Source: Tenacibaculum sp. SG-28
Lineage (GTDB): Bacteria > Bacteroidota > Bacteroidia > Flavobacteriales > Flavobacteriaceae
DNA: 64,000 bases
Direction of reading: 5' to 3'
NCBI RefSeq assembly: GCF_002954385.1
Contig: NZ_MQVY01000001.1
Location: forward strand, 782,892-846,891
The notes beneath the pieces were generated by a model. That model was not told where the DNA came from. It was given only the letters and a program-made list of their open reading frames with translations, and ran no database searches. The position numbers and the translations under genes were made by a program. Numbering within the stretch: the stretch's first letter is position 1; every line of letters begins with the position of its first letter. Below, piece by piece: positions 36,648 to 45,500 of this stretch.

Positions 36648-37208
36648 CTATACTTGTCCTATTACTACTTTCGGATGACGTATTATTTTATCTCCTAATT
36701 TATACCCCTTTTCTACGCAGTCTATAATTTTTCCCTTAAGATTTTCTGATGGTGCTGGAATTTGTGTAATCGCATCGTGAATTTCAGAGTCAAAATCATC
36801 ACCAGGCTTTACTTCTATGGCAGTTAATCCTTTTTGCGTAAGGGTGTTTTTCAATTTATTACTTATTAATTCCATCCCTTTTAGTAATTCTGGATCTTCT
36901 ACTTTTTTTATCTCTGACAACCCACGATCAAAATCGTCCATAATTGGCAGTAAAGCTGTCATTAATTCCTGTCCTGCTGTTTTGAAAAGCTCTATTCGTT
37001 CTCTAGTGGTACGCTTTTTATAATTTTCAAATTCAGCAAATAATCGTAAAAACTTATCCTTTTCTACTTGTAATAATTCCTCCACTGAAGGCTCTTTTTC
37101 TGCCTCACCTGTAGTGTTTTCAACAGAATCGTTATCGGTTGCCTCTATTTCTGTATTGTCAATAGCGTCTTTTAATTCGTCTTCTTTTGTATATTGATCT
37201 TTACTCAT
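36648..37208 (-). CDS. grpE: Nucleotide exchange factor GrpE
   Basis: Releases ADP from DnaK. 186 residues. Acidic, disordered N-terminus (about 1-45, many Asp, Glu and Thr), then the long coiled-coil dimerisation helix (VEELLQVEKDKFLRLFAEFENYKKRT), the four-helix bundle and the C-terminal beta wing (KPGDDFDSEIHDAITQIPA, GYKLGDKIIRHPKVVIGQV). Transcribed with dnaJ as a heat-shock pair. A separate terminator ends the murA transcript upstream, so the promoter should lie in 37209-37264; no clear box is visible. Confidence 0.94.
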   Translation of the reverse strand: MSKDQYTKEDELKDAIDNTEIEATDNDSVENTTGEAEKEPSVEELLQVEKDKFLRLFAEFENYKKRTTRERIELFKTAGQELMTALLPIMDDFDRGLSEIKKVEDPELLKGMELISNKLKNTLTQKGLTAIEVKPGDDFDSEIHDAITQIPAPSENLKGKIIDCVEKGYKLGDKIIRHPKVVIGQV

Positions 37209-37259
37209 TGTAAATCGTGTCTATTATTTCTACTATTTACTTAGCAACAATGCTGCCAA

Positions 37260-37287
37260 TAAAAAATCGTGTCAATTTGACACGATT
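37260..37287 (-). terminator. Terminator after murA
   Basis: Perfect 10-bp stem AATCGTGTCA with TGACACGATT and a 3-base loop (37265-37287). On the minus strand a run of six T follows. It lies 22 bp after the murA stop. Confidence 0.85.
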
Positions 37288-37309
37288 AAATATGTATGTT
37301 ATGGTAAGT

Positions 37310-38623
37310 TTATTCCTCTATACGTTCTATTTTGGCTCCGATTGCACGTAGCCTATGTTCAATATTTTCATAGCCTCTGTCTATCTGTTCTATATTGTGA
37401 ATAATACTTGTTCCTTTAGCAGAAAGTGCAGCAATTAATAGTGAAATTCCAGCTCGTATATCTGGAGAAGTCATTTTGGTTGCTTTTAACTGACTCTTAA
37501 AATCATGCCCTATTACAGTGGCTCTATGTGGATCACACAAGATAACTTTTGCACCCATATCTATCAGTTTATCTACAAAAAACAAGCGACTTTCAAACAT
37601 TTTTTGATGGATAAGAACAGTTCCTTTAGCCTGAGTTGCAACAACCAAAACAATACTCAATAAATCTGGGGTAAACCCTGGCCAAGGAGCGTCAGCAACT
37701 GTCAAAACGGAACCATCTATGTAATTCTGTATTTCATAACCATTTTGCGCAGGAATGTATATATCGTCTTGCTTTTTCTCTAATTGAATTCCTAGCTTTC
37801 TGAAAACATCCGGAATTTGCCCTAAATTTTCCCAGCTTACATTTTTAATGGTTAATTCCGATTTCGTCATTACTGCCATCCCAATCCAACTACCAATTTC
37901 AATCATGTCTGGAAGTATACGGTGCGTGCAACCACCAAGAGAAGTGACGCCTTCAATGGTTAATAAATTGGAACCAACTCCAGTTATTTTTGCCCCCATA
38001 CTATTCAACATTTTAGATAGTTGTTGTATGTAAGGTTCACATGCCGCGTTATAAATAGTGGTCGTTCCTTCCGCAAGAACAGCTGCCATAATAATATTTG
38101 CAGTTCCGGTTACTGAGGCTTCATCGAGTAACATTGTTGTTCCTTGCAATTTTTTACTCGTTTCTACGCCATAGAAATATTCTTCTTTATTGTATCGAAA
38201 CGTTGCACCTAGATTTATAAAACCTTCAAAATGGGTATCCAAGCGTCTTCTACCGATCTTGTCACCACCAGGCCTTGGAATGTATCCCTTTCCAAACCTT
38301 GCTAATAAAGGACCAACAATCATTATAGAACCACGTAACGAACTACCATCTCTTTTAAAATCAGAACTTTCTAAATATTCAAGATTAATTTTATCCGCCT
38401 GAAAACTGTAGGAGTTTTCACCTAATCGCTCTATCGTAACCCCTAACTCTCCTAGTATGAATATGAGTTTATTTACATCAAGTATGTTTGGAACGTTATT
38501 GATTATTACCTTTTCTGCTGTTAATAAAACAGCACAAATTACTTGTAATGCTTCATTTTTTGCTCCTTGGGGGGTTATACTACCTTGTAATTGGTGACCT
38601 CCTTCAATTTTAAATGATGCCAT
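37310..38623 (-). CDS. murA: UDP-N-acetylglucosamine 1-carboxyvinyltransferase with Asp in place of the active-site Cys
   Basis: First committed step of peptidoglycan synthesis, adding enolpyruvate from PEP to UDP-GlcNAc. 437 residues with the two repeated EPSP-synthase-like domains (QGAKNEALQVICAVLLTAE; DMIEIGSWIGMAV; RAGISLLIAALSAKG; QIDRGYENIEHRLRAIGA). The catalytic loop reads RPGGDKIGRR, so the usual Cys (E. coli Cys115) is Asp121. In other bacteria the same change gives active enzyme that fosfomycin cannot alkylate. It abuts the DUF4290 gene (stop at 38624), forming an operon with a good terminator. Confidence 0.94.
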   Translation of the reverse strand: MASFKIEGGHQLQGSITPQGAKNEALQVICAVLLTAEKVIINNVPNILDVNKLIFILGELGVTIERLGENSYSFQADKINLEYLESSDFKRDGSSLRGSIMIVGPLLARFGKGYIPRPGGDKIGRRRLDTHFEGFINLGATFRYNKEEYFYGVETSKKLQGTTMLLDEASVTGTANIIMAAVLAEGTTTIYNAACEPYIQQLSKMLNSMGAKITGVGSNLLTIEGVTSLGGCTHRILPDMIEIGSWIGMAVMTKSELTIKNVSWENLGQIPDVFRKLGIQLEKKQDDIYIPAQNGYEIQNYIDGSVLTVADAPWPGFTPDLLSIVLVVATQAKGTVLIHQKMFESRLFFVDKLIDMGAKVILCDPHRATVIGHDFKSQLKATKMTSPDIRAGISLLIAALSAKGTSIIHNIEQIDRGYENIEHRLRAIGAKIERIEE

Positions 38624-39256
38624 TTATCTTTTTCTGCTTTTATGTCCTTTGTTATTATTTGTCTTTCCTTTTTGCCCTTGTGTATTTCTTTTGCGCAGTA
38701 AACTTTTACTTTCTACCAAACTTTCTTCCACACCTCTTAGATCGATCTTTCCATCAGAGAGTTCATACAAATGCTCAAAAATAACGGCATCGTCTACCGT
38801 ATCTTTATTCCAGTTCAAATAGCATTTTTTCATGTGATTTGCCACAGTAAAAACAAGCGCTTCTTTTTTATCACCATCTTCCCAGGTTAGCGCAACATCG
38901 ATCATGGTTTGAATATTGGTACCATAAAAACGATATTTAGATGCTGATTTTGGATAGTCTAACTTGGCTGGTTTCTCTGTTAATTCCTCCTTAGAAGGGG
39001 TTTCATATGGCGAATCTACATCCAGATTAAAATCGGCCATGATGTGCAATTGATCCCATAATTTATGTTTAAAATCAGGTACATCTCGTAAATGCGGTTG
39101 CAAGTTTCCCATTACTTGAATAATTGCCTTCGCCATTTTATTTCTCTCTTCTTTTTCTTCAAGGGCTATACAGTGATTTACCAATTTTTGAATATGCCTT
39201 CCATATTCGGGTATAATCAAAGTAGATCTTGCTGAATTATATTCTAAATCAAACAT
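38624..39256 (-). CDS. DUF4290 protein
   Basis: 210 residues. Helical and soluble, with EYNSARSTLIIPEYGRHIQ, KMAKAIIQVMGNLQPHL and VPDFKHKLWDQLHIMADF in the first 90 residues, matching DUF4290, found almost only in Bacteroidota. The middle has YRFYGTNIQTMIDVAL. The last 20 residues are a basic, low-complexity tail (KGKTNNNKGHKSRKR) that may bind nucleic acid. Directly upstream of murA with no gap, a common pairing in this phylum and suggesting a cell-envelope or growth role, though the function is unknown. Confidence 0.85.
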   Translation of the reverse strand: MFDLEYNSARSTLIIPEYGRHIQKLVNHCIALEEKEERNKMAKAIIQVMGNLQPHLRDVPDFKHKLWDQLHIMADFNLDVDSPYETPSKEELTEKPAKLDYPKSASKYRFYGTNIQTMIDVALTWEDGDKKEALVFTVANHMKKCYLNWNKDTVDDAVIFEHLYELSDGKIDLRGVEESLVESKSLLRKRNTQGQKGKTNNNKGHKSRKR

Positions 39257-39337
39257 GTGGTTTATAATTTAAACGCAAAGTAAGTAAATAATATTAATAT
39301 TTACTTTATTAGTTTCTATTCTGCTAAAAATAAATAA

Positions 39338-39367
39338 AAAACAAGCCTAAGGCCCATGTGTTTTTCA
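39338..39367 (-). terminator. Likely terminator after the UvrD-like helicase gene
   Basis: An imperfect stem formed by AAACA...GCC and GGC...TGTTT around a TAA loop. On the minus strand it is followed by a run of six T. It starts just past the helicase stop at 39375. Confidence 0.45.
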
Positions 39368-39374
39368 AAAAGTT

Positions 39375-41699
39375 TTATCCGATAACTTTTAATTTGGCAA
39401 ATTGTAGCAATAATTTCTTTTTACCTACCGTACCAAATTTTATTTCTGCCTTTTTATTGGGGCCTTTTCCTTCTAAGTTTAACACCTCTCCTGTGCCGAA
39501 ACGATTGTGTTCTACGATATTACCAACTGCAATATCTCCATCAAATAGATTAACTTTAGCGGACGTTTCTGAAACTTTCCTCATTTTACTCTTTGGTGGA
39601 ATTAATGCTGCTTTTTCCTTCTTTTGCAGAAACTCTTTTCGTTTTTTTTGAATTGGTTTCTGAAAACGAAACGATTTTGGAATGTCTTCAAAAAGGTCGG
39701 CATCTACAAATTTATTTCTTTGTGGTTCTGGTGCCTTAGGAACTAAAAACTCTACAAATTCTTCGTCTATTTCGTCTAAAAAACGACTTGGTTCACCGTC
39801 GGTTAATTTACCCCATCGATATCTTGTTTGCGCATAGGTAAGGTAGGCTACTTTTTCAGCTCGAGTAAGTGCAACGTAAAACAAGCGTCTTTCTTCTTCC
39901 AACTCACTTCTTGTATTCATACTCATCGCCGAGGGAAATAAACTTTCTTCAAGGCCCACAATATAAACAAATGGATACTCTAAACCCTTAGATAAATGTA
40001 TGGTCATTAAGGAAACTCTTGGGGTATTATCTTTTTCACTATCAAAGTCTGTAGCTAGGGCAACATCCTCTAAGAATGCTGTTAAAGAAGCGTCTTCCCC
40101 TGTTTCGATTTTATCGGAAATAAAATCTTTTATACCGTTTAATAACTCTTGTACATTTTCTACTTTATTAACACCTTCCGGGGTTCCATCTTTTTGAAGA
40201 TCGCGAACTAATTGGGTTTTTTTCACCACCAAATCAGCGATTTCGAATGCATTCAAGGTTTGTGCCTCCACTTTAAAACGCTGCATCATTAAAAGAAAAT
40301 TCTGCAGTTTATTTTTTGTTCCCGAGTTTATTTTTAGGTCTATACGATCTAAATTTTGCAAAATCTCATAAATAGATTTTTTGTAGTGGTTCGCTGCTAC
40401 AGTTAGTTTGTCTATGGTAGTAGCTCCAATACCTCTTGCTGGATAATTGATAATTCTTTTTAGAGCCTCCTCGTCATTAGGATTAACCAAAAGTCGCAAA
40501 TACGATAACAAGTCTTTTATTTCCTTTCGTTGGTAAAAGGAAATACCACCATAAATTTTGTATTTGATATCCTTTTTTCGCAACGCATCCTCTATGGCTC
40601 GAGATTGTGCGTTAGTTCTATATAGAATGGCGAAATCACTGTTAGACATTTGATGATTCATCTGATTTTCCCAAATGGATTGGGCTACAAATCGTCCCTC
40701 CTCACCATCGGAAATAGAACGCATGATTTTAATGCTCTCTCCAGCGTCATTCGCTGTCCAAACCTCTTTGTCTAATTTAGTTTTGTTTTTATCAATAACA
40801 CTATTTGCTGCTTTAACAATATTGCTTGTAGAACGATAATTTTGCTCTAGCTTGAACGTTTTAACATCCGGATAATCTTTCTGAAAGTTCAATATGTTAT
40901 TGATATTTGCCCCTCTAAAACTATAAATACTTTGCGAATCGTCTCCAACTACACAGATATTCTGGAATCGATCTGCTAAAGCTCTAACTATTAAATACTG
41001 AGAGTGGTTGGTATCTTGGTACTCGTCTACCATAATGTACCGGAAGCGATTTTGATATTTAGCTAAAACTTCGGGAAATCTTGACAAGAGTTCGTTAGTG
41101 CGTAACAGCAAATCGTCAAAATCCATGGCTCCTGCTTTAAAGCATCGTTCTACATATTCTTTGTAAATATCACCAACTCTAGGCCTACTGGCATGGAGAT
41201 CTGCTTCTTGTAGGTCCGAATTGTTAAAATAAGCACGAACTGTTATTAGACTATTTTTAAAAGACGAAATTCTACTTAAAATTTGTTTTGCTTTGTATCG
41301 GTCTTTATCCAAGTTCATTTCCTTGATGATCGAGGTAAGAAGTCTTACGGCATCTTGGGTGTCGTAGATAGTGAAATTAGAGGGAAACCCAAGTTTATCT
41401 GCCTCCGATCGTAAAATTCTTGCAAAAACAGAATGAAAGGTACCCATCCATAAATTTTTTGCTTCACTATACCCAACTACTCCAGCAATTCGCTCTTTCA
41501 TTTCTCGTGCAGCCTTGTTGGTAAAGGTGAGCGATAAAATATTAAAAGGATCTACTCCCTGCTGCATTAAATGAGCAATTCTGTACGTTAAAACGCGAGT
41601 TTTTCCTGATCCGGCACCTGCAATGATAATCATTGGACCGTCTTTTTGTAAAACAGCATTTCGCTGTGGTTCGTTAAGTTGCTCTAAATAAGTGCTCAA
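39375..41699 (-). CDS. uvrD: UvrD/PcrA-type ATP-dependent DNA helicase
   Basis: Superfamily 1A 3'-5' helicase for nucleotide-excision repair and replication restart. 774 residues. Helicase motifs in order: Q motif LNEPQRNAVLQ, Walker A IAGAGSGKTRVLT, LTFTNKAAREMKERI, Walker B MVDEYQDTNHSQY, GDDSQSIYSFRGA, LEQNYRST, LMTIHLSKGLEYP and LFYVALTRAEK. The C-terminal Tudor-like segment (GNIVEHNRFGTGEVLNLEGKG) matches the RNA-polymerase-binding tail of PcrA/UvrD. Single-gene transcript as far as can be seen; 160 bp separate it from the divergent membrane-anchored protein. Confidence 0.93.
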   Translation of the reverse strand: MSTYLEQLNEPQRNAVLQKDGPMIIIAGAGSGKTRVLTYRIAHLMQQGVDPFNILSLTFTNKAAREMKERIAGVVGYSEAKNLWMGTFHSVFARILRSEADKLGFPSNFTIYDTQDAVRLLTSIIKEMNLDKDRYKAKQILSRISSFKNSLITVRAYFNNSDLQEADLHASRPRVGDIYKEYVERCFKAGAMDFDDLLLRTNELLSRFPEVLAKYQNRFRYIMVDEYQDTNHSQYLIVRALADRFQNICVVGDDSQSIYSFRGANINNILNFQKDYPDVKTFKLEQNYRSTSNIVKAANSVIDKNKTKLDKEVWTANDAGESIKIMRSISDGEEGRFVAQSIWENQMNHQMSNSDFAILYRTNAQSRAIEDALRKKDIKYKIYGGISFYQRKEIKDLLSYLRLLVNPNDEEALKRIINYPARGIGATTIDKLTVAANHYKKSIYEILQNLDRIDLKINSGTKNKLQNFLLMMQRFKVEAQTLNAFEIADLVVKKTQLVRDLQKDGTPEGVNKVENVQELLNGIKDFISDKIETGEDASLTAFLEDVALATDFDSEKDNTPRVSLMTIHLSKGLEYPFVYIVGLEESLFPSAMSMNTRSELEEERRLFYVALTRAEKVAYLTYAQTRYRWGKLTDGEPSRFLDEIDEEFVEFLVPKAPEPQRNKFVDADLFEDIPKSFRFQKPIQKKRKEFLQKKEKAALIPPKSKMRKVSETSAKVNLFDGDIAVGNIVEHNRFGTGEVLNLEGKGPNKKAEIKFGTVGKKKLLLQFAKLKVIG

Positions 41700-41859
41700 T
41701 GCAATAAATATTGTGTGAATTATAAGTGTGAAAATTAATACTTCTTTTAGGGATTTTAAAATCTATACTCATTTTTTTATTCACATAATTAAATTATGAA
41801 GTTATTATGTGTTTTTTGAATATAACTTATATTAGCAATTCTAAACTGATCAATTTACA

Positions 41860-42372
41860 ATGGAAGATAAATTAATGGATAGTATTTCCTATGTATTGCC
41901 AGCAATTGTAACAGGTATCGTTGCATACTATATCTTAAGCGCATTCATACGGCAAGATAATAACGAAAGAAAATTTAAAGCTTTGGTCGAAAAAAAGCGA
42001 GATAGTCTCCCCATGAAATTACAAGCCTATGAAAGGATGTTGTTATTTTGTGAAAGAATTAATCCAACAAAATTATTATTGCGAGTAAAACCAATAGGAA
42101 CGAATTCAGAGAACTATTTACAACTTTTAATCGCGAATATTGAACAAGAGTTTGAACACAATTTTGTACAACAATTATATGTTTCTGAAGCCTCTTGGGA
42201 AGCAATTTTAAAGGCAAAACTCGCCATTGTAACAAAAATTAAAAAATTAGAAGAGCAATCGAAATCGGCAAGTGATCTCCGAGAAAATATTTTAATAGAT
42301 TTTAACAACGGAGATAATCCTAGCAATTTAACAATTCACTTTTTGAAGCAGGAAGCAAAAAAATTATTTTAA
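41860..42372 (+). CDS. Membrane-anchored protein, DUF7935-like
   Basis: 170 residues with one N-terminal transmembrane helix (ISYVLPAIVTGIVAYYILSAF, about 8-28) and a cytosolic helical domain: DSLPMKLQAYERMLLFCERINPTKLL (in two parts), then NIEQEFEHNFVQQLYVSEASWE. The core LRLQAYERM-nnFLERINPxKLL is typical of a widespread Bacteroidota protein family that I believe is DUF7935; no function is known. Starts 160 bp from the divergent helicase gene and ends at a bidirectional terminator shared with the alpha-glucan locus. Confidence 0.7.
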   Translation: MEDKLMDSISYVLPAIVTGIVAYYILSAFIRQDNNERKFKALVEKKRDSLPMKLQAYERMLLFCERINPTKLLLRVKPIGTNSENYLQLLIANIEQEFEHNFVQQLYVSEASWEAILKAKLAIVTKIKKLEEQSKSASDLRENILIDFNNGDNPSNLTIHFLKQEAKKLF

Positions 42373-42378
42373 AAAAGG

Positions 42379-42402
42379 AAAGGACTCTTCACAGAGTCCT
42401 TT
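42379..42402. terminator. Bidirectional terminator between converging genes
   Basis: AAAGGACTCT and AGAGTCCTTT form a perfect 10-bp stem with a 4-base loop. T runs flank it on both strands, serving the rightward membrane-protein gene and the leftward GH13 gene. Confidence 0.88.
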
Positions 42403-42407
42403 TTTTC

Positions 42408-43823
42408 TCACTTCACTAAAATTCTATATTCCCAAGGTCCTAAAGAAAATACATTTTCTGTAGTTGTTATACTTTCACCGGATAAATAGTCGGTGAAGGA
42501 GTTGTTTAGATTCAGTTGCTGTTCTATCGGATTTACCGATAAATTCGCCATAAAAATTACTTCATCAGTATCTTTTTTTCTTTGGAAGATTAAAACATTT
42601 TCTTTAGAATTCAGCCTTTCATAATCTGCTGCTTCTTTACCACCGTTTAGTGCTGTATTTTCTATTTTTAATTTTGCTAACTTTTTTAATAATTCCCATG
42701 TTTTGCCTTTTTGATGGGGAATTACATCTTTTTCAAAAAACTTCAATCGATGGTTTAAATCATACTCTTGCCCCGAATATATCAATGGCATCCCCGGAGC
42801 TACATAACTAAGCGCTGTAAAAACTTCCCATGATTCTCCTAACCGTTCTGCAATTGTTCCATTCCATGAGTTTTCATCATGATTGGTTACAAAATTCATT
42901 AAAATATCATTTTTTTCATAGCGAAGAGAATCTTTCGTAAACGCCTTATCCCAAGCTAAAGCATTTTCCTCACCTTTAGCAATGGCATTCATTACATGGT
43001 GCTTATCCCAGCCATAGGCCATATCAAACAACTCTTCTTTTAATAATTCAGGTTCCCAGGCTTCTGCCAACATAAAAATATCTTTCTTAGCTCGTAATTC
43101 TGGAATAGCTTGTTGCCAAAAGTCAGTCGGAACAGAACCGGCAACATCGCAACGAAAACCATCAATATTTTCTTTTGTAATCCAATGCAACATATCCTCA
43201 ATCATTGTTTTTCGTAGGTCTTGGTTGTCATAATTTAAATCTGCTACATCTTGCCATCCAACAGGTGTTCCGTCTTCGTTTAATGGATCTGTAATTTCTC
43301 CTTTTGCATTTTTAGAATAAAAATCTGGGTTTTCCGTTATCCAATGATGGTCCCATCCGGTATGATTAGGTACCCAATCGAGGATTACATACATACCATT
43401 TTCATGTGCTGTATCTACCAGTTTCCTAAAATCTTCTATACTACCAAACTCAGGGTTTATTTTTTTAAAATCTTTAACCGCGTAGTAACTCCCTAAATAT
43501 GTATCGCGTTCCTCTTCGGGAAAATCTGTTACAAATTTATCTCCCGTAGCTTTTCTTTTTATTTCAGATATTGGAAATATGGGCATTACCCATAGGATTT
43601 TAACTCCTAGTTCTTTTAACTGAGGAATGTCTTTGGTAAATTGATCAAAAGTTCCTTCTTCAGAATATTGTCGAATATTTACTTCATATATAACTGCTGT
43701 TTCTAAAGCTTTCTCAGTATAGATAAGCCCCTCTTTTTGATCGAACTTTGTTGCTGTAGCTGGGTTTTTCTTACATGCAATAGCTATGCATAAAACGTAA
43801 AATATAAAAATAGTTTTTTTCAT
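42408..43823 (-). CDS. GH13 alpha-amylase family lipoprotein
   Basis: Cuts alpha-1,4-glucosidic bonds in starch or maltodextrins. 471 residues with a lipoprotein signal (MKKTIFIFYVLCIAIACKK; lipobox Cys17), so it is membrane-anchored in the periplasm or on the surface. The (beta/alpha)8 domain shows the four GH13 regions: DWVPNHTG, the nucleophile Asp in GFRCDVAG, the acid Glu in MLAEAWEP and the third acid in FVTNHDENSW. The C-terminal beta domain is short. Last gene of the esterase-GH31-GH13-GH13 group, 7 bp after the other GH13 gene. Exact specificity (amylase, glucosidase or transferase) is not clear. Confidence 0.9.
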   Translation of the reverse strand: MKKTIFIFYVLCIAIACKKNPATATKFDQKEGLIYTEKALETAVIYEVNIRQYSEEGTFDQFTKDIPQLKELGVKILWVMPIFPISEIKRKATGDKFVTDFPEEERDTYLGSYYAVKDFKKINPEFGSIEDFRKLVDTAHENGMYVILDWVPNHTGWDHHWITENPDFYSKNAKGEITDPLNEDGTPVGWQDVADLNYDNQDLRKTMIEDMLHWITKENIDGFRCDVAGSVPTDFWQQAIPELRAKKDIFMLAEAWEPELLKEELFDMAYGWDKHHVMNAIAKGEENALAWDKAFTKDSLRYEKNDILMNFVTNHDENSWNGTIAERLGESWEVFTALSYVAPGMPLIYSGQEYDLNHRLKFFEKDVIPHQKGKTWELLKKLAKLKIENTALNGGKEAADYERLNSKENVLIFQRKKDTDEVIFMANLSVNPIEQQLNLNNSFTDYLSGESITTTENVFSLGPWEYRILVK

Positions 43824-43830
43824 GATTGTA

Positions 43831-45500
43831 TTAATTATTTGCTCCTTTTTCTAGCAGTACAATACTATGCTTATTTTCTAGGTGTACTGCTCCTTTAACT
43901 ACTTTTGTTTCTTCTCCAGAATATGCATCTCTTACAATAGTTCCATCCGAAAATACAGAAGAGACATCAATGGTTTTATTTCCTTTTGGTAGGTCTAATC
44001 CTATAACCACAGAATCTTTGTAATCGTCTTTTGCATAGACTCTTCGAAAAACATAGGGTTCTTCCGATATTATAGCGTGTTGTCCGGCACCAATTGCAGG
44101 ATGATTTTTTCTAAATGAACCTAGTTTTTGCCAATGGGTAAGTAAGGTTTTCGTACTGCCATCGGAAATGGTATTCCAAGGCATATTGGAACGCAAATTT
44201 GCATCACCCTTTGCCTGATTTACTACCAAAGGTCTGGCTAGTTCGTCACCGTAATATATTTGAGATATTCCTGGGGTTAAAAACAATTTTGTAGCTGCCT
44301 CGAATCCTCGCTTTCGCTCAGGATCAAAAGGTTGACCATCATCATGAGAACTAAGATAATTCAATACACTATTTCCCTTTAACTTTGTTTGTAAAGTACT
44401 AGCATAGCTGGCAAATAAGGTTTCATAATTAGGTAGTTGTTTCGCGTTCCATTTAAATTCAAAATTTATTAAACTTTGAAATGCTTTATCGAAATAATTT
44501 ACTTTTTTATCTGAAAAATTGTAAAATGGACCGCTACTTATGCCATATCCATAGACTTCTCCCATTAAGTAAAAATCTTTTTCATATAATTCTTGAGGAT
44601 GATTTTTTTGTAAGTAGCAAAGGCCTTTTGACAAATAGTATAGAACTCTTGCCAAACAGTTTCCTCTACATGCTTCACCGTATCCACGCGATATCCATCA
44701 ATACCAAATTCTTCGATATAATCGGCAAGCCACTTCATAATGTAAAAACGTGGTGCTCTTGGATACCCTGTTTCTTTAAAGAAAGCATCCAATTCTTGAA
44801 CCTCTTCTTGATATCTACCTTCGGTCTTCCACTTTTCTACCAAATGTTCTGGTAATTGTACCTCTTGATTACTTTCTGTTTTAACATCGGGAAGATTTTT
44901 TACCAAAGTACACGTCACAGTATTGCTATAGGTATCATAGGTACATTGTGGTATCGTACGAACCCACTCCTCAGGCCATAAAGGATCTTGCTCTGTTACC
45001 GGGCCTGTATGATTAAGTACCGCATCTAACATTACTTTTATGCCATTCGCATGCGCCACTTTAACTAACTCGTGCAGTATCTCTTTGGTTCCAAAATTAG
45101 GATCGATTTTCGTCCAATCCTTTGTCCAGTATCCATGGTATCCATAAGTTACACCGGTACCTTCATCTACTGCACCATGTATTTGTTCAACAATTGGTGT
45201 CATCCATAATACGTTAACGCCAAGTTTTGTGAAATAACCATTTTCTATTTTATCTATTACTCCTCTTAAATCACCCCCTTCAAATCCTCTTAACTTTCCG
45301 GTTTTTTCCACTCTAGAAAATGCCATATCATTTTTGGGGTCTCCATTAGAAAACCTATCCGTAAGTAAAAAATAAACATTGGCAGCATTCCAAGTAAAAG
45401 GAACCTCTTGCTTATTTTCTTGTAATTTAGAGGTATTACTAGACTTTGTAGTGCAACTTACAAGCACTAGGAATACTATGCTTAGTCCTATTTTTTTCAT
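43831..45500 (-). CDS. GH13 alpha-amylase family lipoprotein, apparent frameshift
   Basis: About 556 residues joined, from the ATG at 45500, which overlaps the GH31 stop as ATGA and supports this start. Lipoprotein signal MKKIGLSIVFLVLVSCTTK. GH13 regions: DAVLNHTGPV, the nucleophile Asp in DGYRVDTVKHVE, the acid Glu in LMGEVYGYG and the Asp in YLSSHDDGQPF. Between regions I and II an insertion (about 55 residues, with CTYDTYSNTVTC) has two cysteines. The frame breaks at 44603-44609 (T7 on the plus strand, eight expected); restoring it gives ATYKKNHPQELYEKDFY. A neopullulanase- or cyclomaltodextrinase-like enzyme is possible; specificity is open. Confidence 0.87.
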
